Assembly (NCBI RefSeq): GCF_039545795.1
Contig: NZ_CP154260.1
Coordinates: 67,001-131,000 of the forward strand
Length of the DNA: 64,000 nt
Direction of reading: 5' to 3'
From: Chitinophaga niabensis
Lineage (GTDB): Bacteria > Bacteroidota > Bacteroidia > Chitinophagales > Chitinophagaceae
The notes beneath the pieces were generated by a model. It searched no databases. It was not told where the DNA came from and saw nothing but the letters and a program-made list of their open reading frames with translations. Position numbers and translations under genes: made by a program. Position 1 is the stretch's first letter. The number at the start of each line of letters is the position of its first letter. Shown here in pieces: positions 43,522 through 51,216 of this stretch.

Positions 43522-46164
43522 ATGATCACCTGTGTTGCGCATATAGTTTTTGTATTTCGCGTGTTATGCATTGTATTGACAATCATTGCAGGCTTTACCT
43601 TTGCTTCATTTGGCCAGCAGAAGGACCAGGAGTATTATGAAACATCCATTTTCCTGACAGTGGAAGGCATTGGCGGAACAGAGGTTTCAGGGATCGTTTA
43701 TCGTGACTCAGGATATCTTTCCATAACAGAAATATTCAGTTTTCTAAAGATCAGGAATACCCTATCCGCATCGGGAGATACCGTGTCCGGTGCTTTTATT
43801 ACGGAGGAGGCGCTTTTTATCATTGATAAAAAACATCAGCAGATCACCTACCAGGGAAAGGTCATTAAATTACAGCCCGATGCGCTTATCACTACTGCCG
43901 GTCACCTGTTTATGCAAACAGCGCTCTTCGGCCGGATATTCGGATTGGATTGCAAATTCAATTTCCGCAGCCTTTCGGTAAGTATGCGTACAAACCTGGA
44001 ATTGCCTGCTATCCGTGAAAAGCGGCAGGAAAAGATGTACCGCAATATCAGCCGCCTGAAAGGCGAGCTAAAAGCAGATACAATTATTAACAGAAGTTAT
44101 CCATTCTTCCGGTTCGGGATGGCGGACTGGTCTGTAATTGCAACACAACGTTCTAAAGGGGCAAGTGATACAAGGCTGAATCTTGCATTGGGAGCTACAC
44201 TGGCAGGAGGAGAAGCGAGTGTATCACTCAACTACAATAATTACTCAAAACAAGAGCAGTCGCTTATTCATGATAGCAACTATCAATTCATTAAACCCTT
44301 TGATGAGCGGTTGCAGTTTTATCGCTGGCGTTTTGTTAATAATAATAACAGGGGCTTGCGGCAGGTAACGGCAGGAAAGATCTTCGCACAATCCTTTTCT
44401 TCCATTTATGATCCTGTTATAGGTGTTCAGTTCACCAACACGCCTTCTACCTACAGGCGCTCTTTCGGGTCTTATACCCTCAGCAATTTTACAGAACCCG
44501 GCTGGTCTGTGGAGTTGTATGTGAACAATGAGCTGGTTGATTTTAAGAAGGCGGATGCATCCGGTTTTTTTACATTCGAAGTCCCCCTGGTATATGGCAA
44601 CTCACTGATAAAGCTGCGTTTTTATGGCCCCTGGGGTGAAGAACGTTTTCGTGAAGAACATATCAGCATCCCTTTTAACTTCCTTCCTCACCGCGAATTT
44701 GAATATACAGCCAGCGCCGGAATGGTGCAAGACAGCGTTAACAGCAGATTTGGACGTGTCAGCCTTAATTATGGTGCAGGAAAGCACTTAACAATGGGTG
44801 GAGGGATGGAATACCTTTCTTCTGTAACTACCGGGAAAGCGATGCCTTTTATAAATGCCTCCATGCGGTTGGCGCCTGGCCTCCTTTTCTCCGGAGACTA
44901 TGTTTATGATGTCAGAGCGCGTGGGATCATGACTTACCGTTTGCCTTCCAATCTCCAGTTTGAACTGAATTATTCCAGGTATAAAAAGGGGCAGCGGGCC
45001 ATTAATTATAATTACCTGGAAGAGCGTAAGCTGATAGTATCCAAGCCTTTTGTTGGCAAGAACATGGCGGTGTTTTCAAGGCTAACGCTGAATCAGATCA
45101 TTTTACCGGGAGCAACATACGGCACTGCGGAATGGTTGATGTCCGGCGCTGTAAAGGGTATAGGCGCCAATCTCACTACTTATGCGATCTTAACAGAACA
45201 GGTAGATCCTTATGTATACAGTAATTTATCATTCTCTTTCCGGCTGCCATACCAGATAGTAATAACTCCACAGGTACAGTATGAATACAGTAATAACAAG
45301 GTAATGTCAGTAAGAACGGAAGTAGGGAAATACCTGCTCCGCCATGCTTACATGAACATATCTTATGAGAAGAACTTTAAAAGCAATTTAACAAACGTGG
45401 GGATAGGTATCCGGTTTGATTTTTCTTTCTCGCAGATAGGGCTTTCCGCATGGCGGAACAATGACGAAAACACGCTGGTACAATCTGCCAGGGGCGGTTT
45501 GTCAATGGGGGGCGGATCTGGTGTGAATTTCAGTAACCGGAGCAGCGTAGGCCTGGGAGGTATTATTCTTCAGGCTTACCTTGACCGGAATGCCAACGGG
45601 CGCAGAGATGCGGACGAACCAAAAGCAGATGGCCTGCAGATAGCGGTAAATGGCGGCCGGATCATGCGTAACAGAAGAGATACTTCCATTAGTATATTAG
45701 AGCTGGAGCCATACGCAAATTATATCGTTGATCTGAAAAGAAGCAACTTTGAACACCTGGCCTGGAAGATGAGATATCCGGTTATAAGTGTTGTTATTGA
45801 ACCTAACCGGGTAAAGCTGGTTGAAGTGCCCGTTGTAGTGATGGGAGAAGCATCAGGCACAGTATACCTGAAGGAAGGCAACGGCGAAAAGGGATTGGGC
45901 CGTATCACAGTGTCTTTTTTCAGAAGCGACAGTAGCCTTGCTGCACGCATCCTGACTGAACCTGATGGCTTTTTTAGTTTTATGGGGCTTGTTCCCGGTA
46001 ACTATACTGCCAGTCTTGATGAAACACAATTGCGAAAATTGGGAATGACGGCAAAGCCTATTCGCATTCCATTCAAAATTAAAGACAGCAATGAAGGTGA
46101 TGTGGTGGAGGGTTTGGATTTCCGGCTACAGTCATTGCAGCATACGGAGGAACAAAATAAATAA
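43522..46164 (+). CDS. FimD/PapC-like outer-membrane usher
   Basis: This 880-residue protein matches the length of classical ushers. After a signal peptide (about 1-31) comes an N-terminal periplasmic domain (about 32-190), then an amphipathic barrel (about 190-680). The barrel is interrupted by an Ig-like plug near residue 329 (SVELYVNNELVDFKKADASG, FEVPLVYGNSLIKLRFYGPWGEE), which follows the usher pattern of Y-V-N-G then G-x-F-x-I. The C-terminus has two Ig-like domains. The first carries DRNANGRRDADEP (about 689), an acidic loop that resembles a Ca-binding motif, and the second a carboxypeptidase-regulatory-like GFFSFMGLVPGNY. It would export and assemble the DUF4402 subunits. The call is by pattern and context, not by search. 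Confidence 0.75.
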   Translation: MITCVAHIVFVFRVLCIVLTIIAGFTFASFGQQKDQEYYETSIFLTVEGIGGTEVSGIVYRDSGYLSITEIFSFLKIRNTLSASGDTVSGAFITEEALFIIDKKHQQITYQGKVIKLQPDALITTAGHLFMQTALFGRIFGLDCKFNFRSLSVSMRTNLELPAIREKRQEKMYRNISRLKGELKADTIINRSYPFFRFGMADWSVIATQRSKGASDTRLNLALGATLAGGEASVSLNYNNYSKQEQSLIHDSNYQFIKPFDERLQFYRWRFVNNNNRGLRQVTAGKIFAQSFSSIYDPVIGVQFTNTPSTYRRSFGSYTLSNFTEPGWSVELYVNNELVDFKKADASGFFTFEVPLVYGNSLIKLRFYGPWGEERFREEHISIPFNFLPHREFEYTASAGMVQDSVNSRFGRVSLNYGAGKHLTMGGGMEYLSSVTTGKAMPFINASMRLAPGLLFSGDYVYDVRARGIMTYRLPSNLQFELNYSRYKKGQRAINYNYLEERKLIVSKPFVGKNMAVFSRLTLNQIILPGATYGTAEWLMSGAVKGIGANLTTYAILTEQVDPYVYSNLSFSFRLPYQIVITPQVQYEYSNNKVMSVRTEVGKYLLRHAYMNISYEKNFKSNLTNVGIGIRFDFSFSQIGLSAWRNNDENTLVQSARGGLSMGGGSGVNFSNRSSVGLGGIILQAYLDRNANGRRDADEPKADGLQIAVNGGRIMRNRRDTSISILELEPYANYIVDLKRSNFEHLAWKMRYPVISVVIEPNRVKLVEVPVVVMGEASGTVYLKEGNGEKGLGRITVSFFRSDSSLAARILTEPDGFFSFMGLVPGNYTASLDETQLRKLGMTAKPIRIPFKIKDSNEGDVVEGLDFRLQSLQHTEEQNK

Positions 46165-46194
46165 GTACTATAAATAGGGTTTAACAAAGATGAG

Positions 46195-46222
46195 CCCCCC
46201 CGGCTCCCCGGGGGGTAATTTT
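46195..46222 (+). terminator. terminator after the usher gene
   Basis: CCCCCC (46195-46200) pairs with GGGGGG (46210-46215), followed by TAATTTTTT. It closes the fibre locus and abuts the end of the convergent mannanase gene. Confidence 0.7.
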
Positions 46223-47320
46223 TTACCGGTAGATCCCCTTCAGATCCTTCTCAAACAAAGTATACGGAGCATCATAGAACAGTTTAAAATCCGGTACACT
46301 CACCTGCCCCGGAAAGGGTGCATAATAATGCGTAGGGCTCTTCATATCATTTCGCCACACCAACACATAACTCAATTGCAGCCCCGGTGTTTTCAATACT
46401 TTTGAAAGCGTACCTGTCCACCAGTTTGTATTGGGAATGGATTCCAATCCTGTTTCCGTGAAGGCGGCCAGCTTGCCTTTTTCGAGTGCATAGTCAGATA
46501 CGATCTTTAACTTACGCGCAGCCGTTTCCAGGTCATACCGGTCTCTTCCCATATCCCCGTAATTATCCATGCCTACCATATCTACCCATTCATCTCCGGG
46601 ATAACGTTCCAGGAACTCATCTCTCGTATTGAATTTATTATCCGGTGAAAAAGCATAGATGAAATTATGCACCTGCAGGCTGTCTCTCAGGTAAGAAACC
46701 GTAAAGCGCCATAATGAAATAAAGTCTTCCCGGGAGGTATGGCCTTTCCCCCACCAGAACCAATCCCCGTCAAATTCATGAAAGGGGCGGAAGATAACCG
46801 GCGCGAGGGTTCCATTCTTTCCCTTTACACTATGTGCCCACTCTCCAATACCGCGAAGGATTTCTTTATAAGTGTGATGTGCACTGCCGCCGGGAATAAT
46901 ATATTTAACTGCCGGCAAGGAAAGAGAGTCCACCCAATAGAAACCACCTTTGGAAACCGGGTTGGAGAAATGCCATGCAGCTGTGATCACACCACCACGG
47001 TCATAAGCATCTGTCACTGTTTTTCTGACCAGTTCTTTTGCCTGTTTTACCGCTTCCGGAGAATTGCCGGAGAAGCCCATGAAATCAACACCTATCACTG
47101 CAGGATGAGAGCCCACTACAGACTTTACATCAGACCTGTCTGCTTCATTTGCCCAACCATGCCCATACTCCGTAGCATGCTGATGGCCAAATAACACATG
47201 CTCCTTAGAGAGTTGAAGAAGGTTTTTGAACAATGCCTTCGTTTCAGGAGTGGCCTTTCTGTCGATAGTTTGCGCCATGCTGATCTGCACACAGCAGCAA
47301 AGGAAGAAGAGTGTTTTCAT
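46223..47320 (-). CDS. secreted GH26 beta-mannanase
   Basis: This enzyme hydrolyses beta-1,4-mannan or glucomannan. The 365-residue protein starts at ATG 47320 with a signal peptide (MKTLFFLCCCVQISMAQ); a longer frame from 47383 has no conserved N-terminus. GH26 signatures are FGHQHATEYGHGW near the start, the acid/base E182 in FRPFHEFDGDWFWWG, and the nucleophile E289 in AAFTETG. YVLVWRND closes the barrel. No carbohydrate-binding module or T9SS tail is present, so it is probably periplasmic or released. It is isolated from other polysaccharide genes and convergent with the usher gene. Confidence 0.9.
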   Translation of the reverse strand: MKTLFFLCCCVQISMAQTIDRKATPETKALFKNLLQLSKEHVLFGHQHATEYGHGWANEADRSDVKSVVGSHPAVIGVDFMGFSGNSPEAVKQAKELVRKTVTDAYDRGGVITAAWHFSNPVSKGGFYWVDSLSLPAVKYIIPGGSAHHTYKEILRGIGEWAHSVKGKNGTLAPVIFRPFHEFDGDWFWWGKGHTSREDFISLWRFTVSYLRDSLQVHNFIYAFSPDNKFNTRDEFLERYPGDEWVDMVGMDNYGDMGRDRYDLETAARKLKIVSDYALEKGKLAAFTETGLESIPNTNWWTGTLSKVLKTPGLQLSYVLVWRNDMKSPTHYYAPFPGQVSVPDFKLFYDAPYTLFEKDLKGIYR

Positions 47321-47472
47321 AACAGGTAAAAATAAACATCTACGGTATCCCGTATTAGTACTTTTTTTCCCAATCCTTGTCAATTATGTCGCAAAAAGCC
47401 TCTTTATTAACGCATTCCCCCCATTTCAAAAAAAGTATAGCACTTACCTTGCAGGTATAAAATACGCACATT

Positions 47473-47973
47473 ATGGCAACTGAACTAAATACGGAAATCA
47501 AAGAAACCCAAACAGCCTTATTACAAACACTGAATGCTTTCAGCGAAGAGCAATTGAACAAGATACCCTTTGAAGGCAGCTGGACGGCAGGGCAGGTAGG
47601 CGAACACCTGATCAAAGCAGTATCTGCCGGTCTGCTGTACGGCAATACAACAGAAACAGAAAGGCCACCGGATGTAATGGTAAAACCGCTGCGGGACCAG
47701 TTCCTGGACTTCAATACAAAAATGAAGGCGCCGGATTTTATCATCCCTTCAGACGGGCCGCATGAGAAACAAAGATTAACCGGTAAACTGGAAAAGATCT
47801 GGGAAGAAATTGCCGAGGCTGGCAGCACGCTGGACCTTACTAAAACCTGCCTGGATTTTGAATTACCCGGTGCCGGCCATCTTACCCGCCTGGAGTGGCT
47901 TAATTTTATGATAGTGCATACAAAACGGCACACCCATCAATTGAATAACATCTACAAGGCAATCACCGCATAA
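47473..47973 (+). CDS. DinB-like (DinB_2) metal-binding protein
   Basis: This 166-residue four-helix protein has the DinB_2 pattern: FEGSWTAGQVGEHLIKA with H45, and the helix MIVHTKRHTHQLNNI with H149 and H153 as the remaining metal ligands. No reaction is known for most members. It stands alone, divergent from the mannanase gene across about 150 bp, and ends at a strong bidirectional terminator shared with the small gene on the other strand. It is only distantly similar to the DinB protein at 10493. Confidence 0.8.
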   Translation: MATELNTEIKETQTALLQTLNAFSEEQLNKIPFEGSWTAGQVGEHLIKAVSAGLLYGNTTETERPPDVMVKPLRDQFLDFNTKMKAPDFIIPSDGPHEKQRLTGKLEKIWEEIAEAGSTLDLTKTCLDFELPGAGHLTRLEWLNFMIVHTKRHTHQLNNIYKAITA

Positions 47974-47976
47974 AAC

Positions 47977-48010
47977 AAAAAAGGCTTTCGCATGAACGAA
48001 AGCCTTTTTT
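47977..48010. terminator. bidirectional rho-independent terminator
   Basis: AAAAAAGGCTTTCG (47977-47990) and CGAAAGCCTTTTTT (47997-48010) form a perfect 14-bp stem with a 6-nt loop. T-runs on both strands let it serve the DinB gene and the small minus-strand gene. Confidence 0.92.
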
Positions 48011-48029
48011 ATGAAAAACGAATGTTTTT

Positions 48030-48239
48030 TCAGCTATAGCCGAAGGAGTACTGTTTTTCGCCCTTCCAGCTTTGACGCATGGCCCAACGGCCATAATTGT
48101 TTCTACGGGAGCTGTCAAAATAGAAACTAAAGAATTCTTTCCATCTAGGATAGTACAGTCTGATGACGTACATAGTAACAAAAGTTAGCATAGGGATATG
48201 GTATATAGGATTATCAATAGGCTCGTTTGATGGTTGCAT
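48030..48239 (-). CDS. small basic, aromatic-rich hypothetical protein
   Basis: This 69-residue frame ends 20 bp before the bidirectional terminator on its own strand, which supports it as a real gene. The C-terminal half, with RLYYPRWKEFFSFYFDSS and then GRWAMRQSWKGEKQYSFGYS, is rich in Trp, Tyr, Phe, Arg and Lys and does not look random. I have no named family for it. GAAAGG just precedes the ATG at 48239; an in-frame ATG at about 48188 would shorten the protein. The 156 bp between it and the SDR gene show no feature. Confidence 0.5.
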   Translation of the reverse strand: MQPSNEPIDNPIYHIPMLTFVTMYVIRLYYPRWKEFFSFYFDSSRRNNYGRWAMRQSWKGEKQYSFGYS

Positions 48240-48395
48240 CCTTTCAATGCAATGTATACTCTCGTTCTACTTGGTGGTATTTATAAGGCATCCGGCTCCG
48301 TGGCCGTTACAGTATCGTATCTACACTAATATTACCCGGGATTTCAAATATATATAATAATCATAAACTGTAATATAACACGTATGTGTAATTTT

Positions 48396-49148
48396 TTACC
48401 GGTGGATATAATAAGCGTTGGCTTGTGCCGTTGGCGTCACCACCAGGTCGTTAATACAAACATGCGGAGGCAGGGAGCAGCAGTAAAACACCACGTCAGC
48501 CACGTCTTTCCCGCTTAAGGGTGTGAATCCTTTGTAGACATCTTTGGCGCGGGAGGCGTCTCCTTTGAAGCGTACCAGAGAGAATTCCGTTTCCGCGGCA
48601 CCGGGATGTACTGCGGTTACTTTGATATTGTAGGGGAGGAGGTCTATCCGCATACCCTGGGAAAGTGCATCCACGGCAGCTTTGCTTGCGCAGTATACAT
48701 TCCCTTTTGCATAAACGGTTTTAGCGGCAGTGGAACCAATATTCACAATATGGCCCTTAAGCCGCTCACGCATCCAGGGGATCACGGTACGGGAAACATA
48801 AAGGAGGCCTTTTACATTAGTGTCCAGCATGGTATCCCAGTCTTCCGTATTACCCTCATCAATGGTGGAAAGATCCAGGGCAAGGCCTGCGTTATTCACC
48901 AATACATCTATTGCACGCCATTCTTCTTCCAGGGAACCCAGTGCAGTTGCTACCGCCCCTTTATTCCTCACATCAAATACCAGGGTTTTAACCTTTACTT
49001 TATATCGCTGTTCCAGTTGCTGCTGCACTTCCTGTAACCGCTCTGCCCTGCGGCCGGTGATCACAAGATGGTATCCTTCTTTGGCAAACCTTTCTGCGCA
49101 TGCTTCTCCAAAACCGGCAGTGGCGCCGGTGATCAGGGCAATTTTCAT
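48396..49148 (-). CDS. short-chain dehydrogenase/reductase (YdfG-like)
   Basis: This 250-residue classical SDR should reduce or oxidise a small hydroxy acid or carbonyl with NADP(H). It has the cofactor motif TGATAGFG, the structural NNAG (85-88), N111, and the catalytic S139, Y152 and K156 (YCASK). Basic residues in TGRRAERL after the second strand favour NADP. The end (ADVVFYCCSLPPHVCINDLVVTPTAQ) follows E. coli YdfG, a 3-hydroxy acid dehydrogenase, closely. It lies 12 bp downstream of the PKD protein gene on the same strand, so readthrough is possible, but no functional link is apparent. Confidence 0.9.
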   Translation of the reverse strand: MKIALITGATAGFGEACAERFAKEGYHLVITGRRAERLQEVQQQLEQRYKVKVKTLVFDVRNKGAVATALGSLEEEWRAIDVLVNNAGLALDLSTIDEGNTEDWDTMLDTNVKGLLYVSRTVIPWMRERLKGHIVNIGSTAAKTVYAKGNVYCASKAAVDALSQGMRIDLLPYNIKVTAVHPGAAETEFSLVRFKGDASRAKDVYKGFTPLSGKDVADVVFYCCSLPPHVCINDLVVTPTAQANAYYIHR

Positions 49149-49160
49149 GTTACGTTCATT

Positions 49161-51089
49161 TTAGCGCAACAAAGTTACCGTTCCTTTTCTGAAAAGTTTC
49201 CTGCCATTCATGTCTACCCCTTCCAGTATCCAGAGATAGGTGTCTATGGCAGCCGGACGGCCTTTGAAATAACCGTCCCATCCTCTGCGGAAGTCCAGGG
49301 AGCTGTGCATCAGTTCCCCCCAGCGGTTGAAGATGCGGAAGAAATGATACTCTTTGATCCCCACCGGAATGAACCGGAAGTAATCGTTTGTACCATCCCC
49401 GTTAGGTGTGAAAGCATTGGGGATATAGAACTCTGGGCCGGTGTAATATTTAACATTGATGGAATCATAACCCACACATCCCTGCTGGGTGGATACCCGC
49501 AGCACAAAATCTATCTCATTGTTCCAGCGTAAGAGCGGATCACGTATGTTGGCATCACTAAGTCCTGTGGGGGGCCACCAGGCATAGGTATCCCCTCCGG
49601 ATGCCTGGAATTTCAACGTTTCCCCACGGGCAAGGATGGTATCGTTCCCCGCAAAGGGATTCACTTCGTAAAGCCTGAGGTTCCTTGTTACTTCTGCTTC
49701 ACAACCCCGGTTGGTTTGCAGCATCAGCCTGACCGTATACACCTCTCCCTTAGGGAATTTATATACCGGATTTTGTGCAAGAGAAGTATCCAGTCTCGTA
49801 TTGGGTACCCCAAAATCCCACTTCCGGCTGGTAATACGGCCGTACCGGTAGGAAGAGGTATCATTAAAGTACACTGGGTTCTCCCGGCACAAACCATCTA
49901 CGGTAAAGCCTGCACGCAGTCCGGGATAATTGTTGATCCTGCCGGTGGTACTATCCGTACAGGGCAACCCAGGATTCACAACCAGCTTAACACGATATAC
50001 TCCTGTATCAGGGAATTGGTGGAAGAATACATCACGGGTATTAGTGACTGTATCCGTACCATCACTGAACGTCCACAGGAAAGTAGAGGTAAAACCTGCC
50101 ACGCTGTTATTGGTAATGGGCACGGAAAATCCTAAGGTATCACTACAGTTATTGAGCAGGGAAGGAGTGGACGCAGTGATCCGCGTGACACAATTGTACA
50201 CCGTGATCAGGAGGTCCTTATGATGTGTGCCCAGCGATTGTTTGGTAACCCGGTCATATTCCGTTACGCATACGGATACAACAAATTTCCCGGGCCTGTC
50301 CGGGATGCCCGTGATAAGACCATTGTTGTCAATAGCCATGGCGGGATTTCCTCCCATAGGAACGCCTCCATGATAAGGAGGTATATAACTGACTGTTGTG
50401 GTGTATGGTGGTGGAGAAACAGATTCATTGTTCCGGGTATTGCCTCCCGCCAGGGCGCTGCAGAGTTCATACGTTAAACTATCACCGTCAGGATCTGTGG
50501 CAGAATAGTTATAACGGAAGGGAAGGCCAGCACAGATCACGGGCGCTTCATCTATACCAAAATAAGCACTGTTATTGCCGGGCCTTGATCCGGTTCCTGG
50601 TATAACAGTATAGAAAGTAGAGCCTTCTCTTTCTGAATTGTAGATATTGGTGAGGGCTTCCCCGCGGCAGCAACGTTGATAGGAAATATAATATCCGCCG
50701 GCAACGGGAGCAAGGTCTATGGTATCACTGATATAAAAAGCTACTTCCAGGTAAATGGTCTGTGGGGCAAGGCAGGGATTCTTCAGGGTGTCCCTCAAAG
50801 GACGGGTGTATTGTATGTTCAGTATTTTGGGAGGCCCTACGCGGTTACCTGCTGCATTAAAGATGTTGATCGGCACGGGATTCTCAAAATAATCCAGGCA
50901 GCCCTGCCGGCTGCCGCATACAAAATCACCATCGCGGTATAATTTGAGCGTAACTACGTAGCGGAAATTACCATTGAGCGCATTGAATCCTACGTTGCGG
51001 TAAAAGATCTCCCCGCCGATGATGTGATAGGCGTTTGCGATGCAAAAAAGCATGCAATTCAAGATAACGAGGAATACAAATTTGCCCAT
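49161..51089 (-). CDS. T9SS cargo protein with PKD domains and type B (CHU_C) sorting domain
   Basis: This 642-residue secreted protein has a signal peptide (ANA cleavage) and then the characteristic YHIIGGEIFYR start shared with its neighbour. A cadherin-like segment with SATDPDGDSLTYELCSAL follows, then PKD-type domains (FLWTFSDGTDTV, RKWDFGVPN). It ends with the type B gliding-motility-associated sorting domain (about 550-642: IPNAFTPNGDGTNDYF, FRIFNRWGELM, GWDGYFKG, GTVTLLR). It should be exported through SprA and released or attached at the surface. Even cysteine spacing suggests disulfides. It is a tandem paralogue of the next gene upstream, 127 bp away. Confidence 0.88.
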   Translation of the reverse strand: MGKFVFLVILNCMLFCIANAYHIIGGEIFYRNVGFNALNGNFRYVVTLKLYRDGDFVCGSRQGCLDYFENPVPINIFNAAGNRVGPPKILNIQYTRPLRDTLKNPCLAPQTIYLEVAFYISDTIDLAPVAGGYYISYQRCCRGEALTNIYNSEREGSTFYTVIPGTGSRPGNNSAYFGIDEAPVICAGLPFRYNYSATDPDGDSLTYELCSALAGGNTRNNESVSPPPYTTTVSYIPPYHGGVPMGGNPAMAIDNNGLITGIPDRPGKFVVSVCVTEYDRVTKQSLGTHHKDLLITVYNCVTRITASTPSLLNNCSDTLGFSVPITNNSVAGFTSTFLWTFSDGTDTVTNTRDVFFHQFPDTGVYRVKLVVNPGLPCTDSTTGRINNYPGLRAGFTVDGLCRENPVYFNDTSSYRYGRITSRKWDFGVPNTRLDTSLAQNPVYKFPKGEVYTVRLMLQTNRGCEAEVTRNLRLYEVNPFAGNDTILARGETLKFQASGGDTYAWWPPTGLSDANIRDPLLRWNNEIDFVLRVSTQQGCVGYDSINVKYYTGPEFYIPNAFTPNGDGTNDYFRFIPVGIKEYHFFRIFNRWGELMHSSLDFRRGWDGYFKGRPAAIDTYLWILEGVDMNGRKLFRKGTVTLLR

Positions 51090-51216
51090 GGGGTAAGGCT
51101 TGTTGTGCTCTCTGAATTTACGGAAAATAAAGGGTTTTAAGTGCGATCGGCGGGCTTATCCGCACATAAAAAAGAAGCTCAAGTGTAATGCTTTCTTAGT
51201 GAGTTATTATCATTTA

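Noticed and set aside
47963..48181. A 72-codon minus-strand frame overlapping the small gene at 48030
   Set aside because: It runs through the terminator hairpin, whereas the frame at 48030-48239 ends just before it and has a more protein-like composition.
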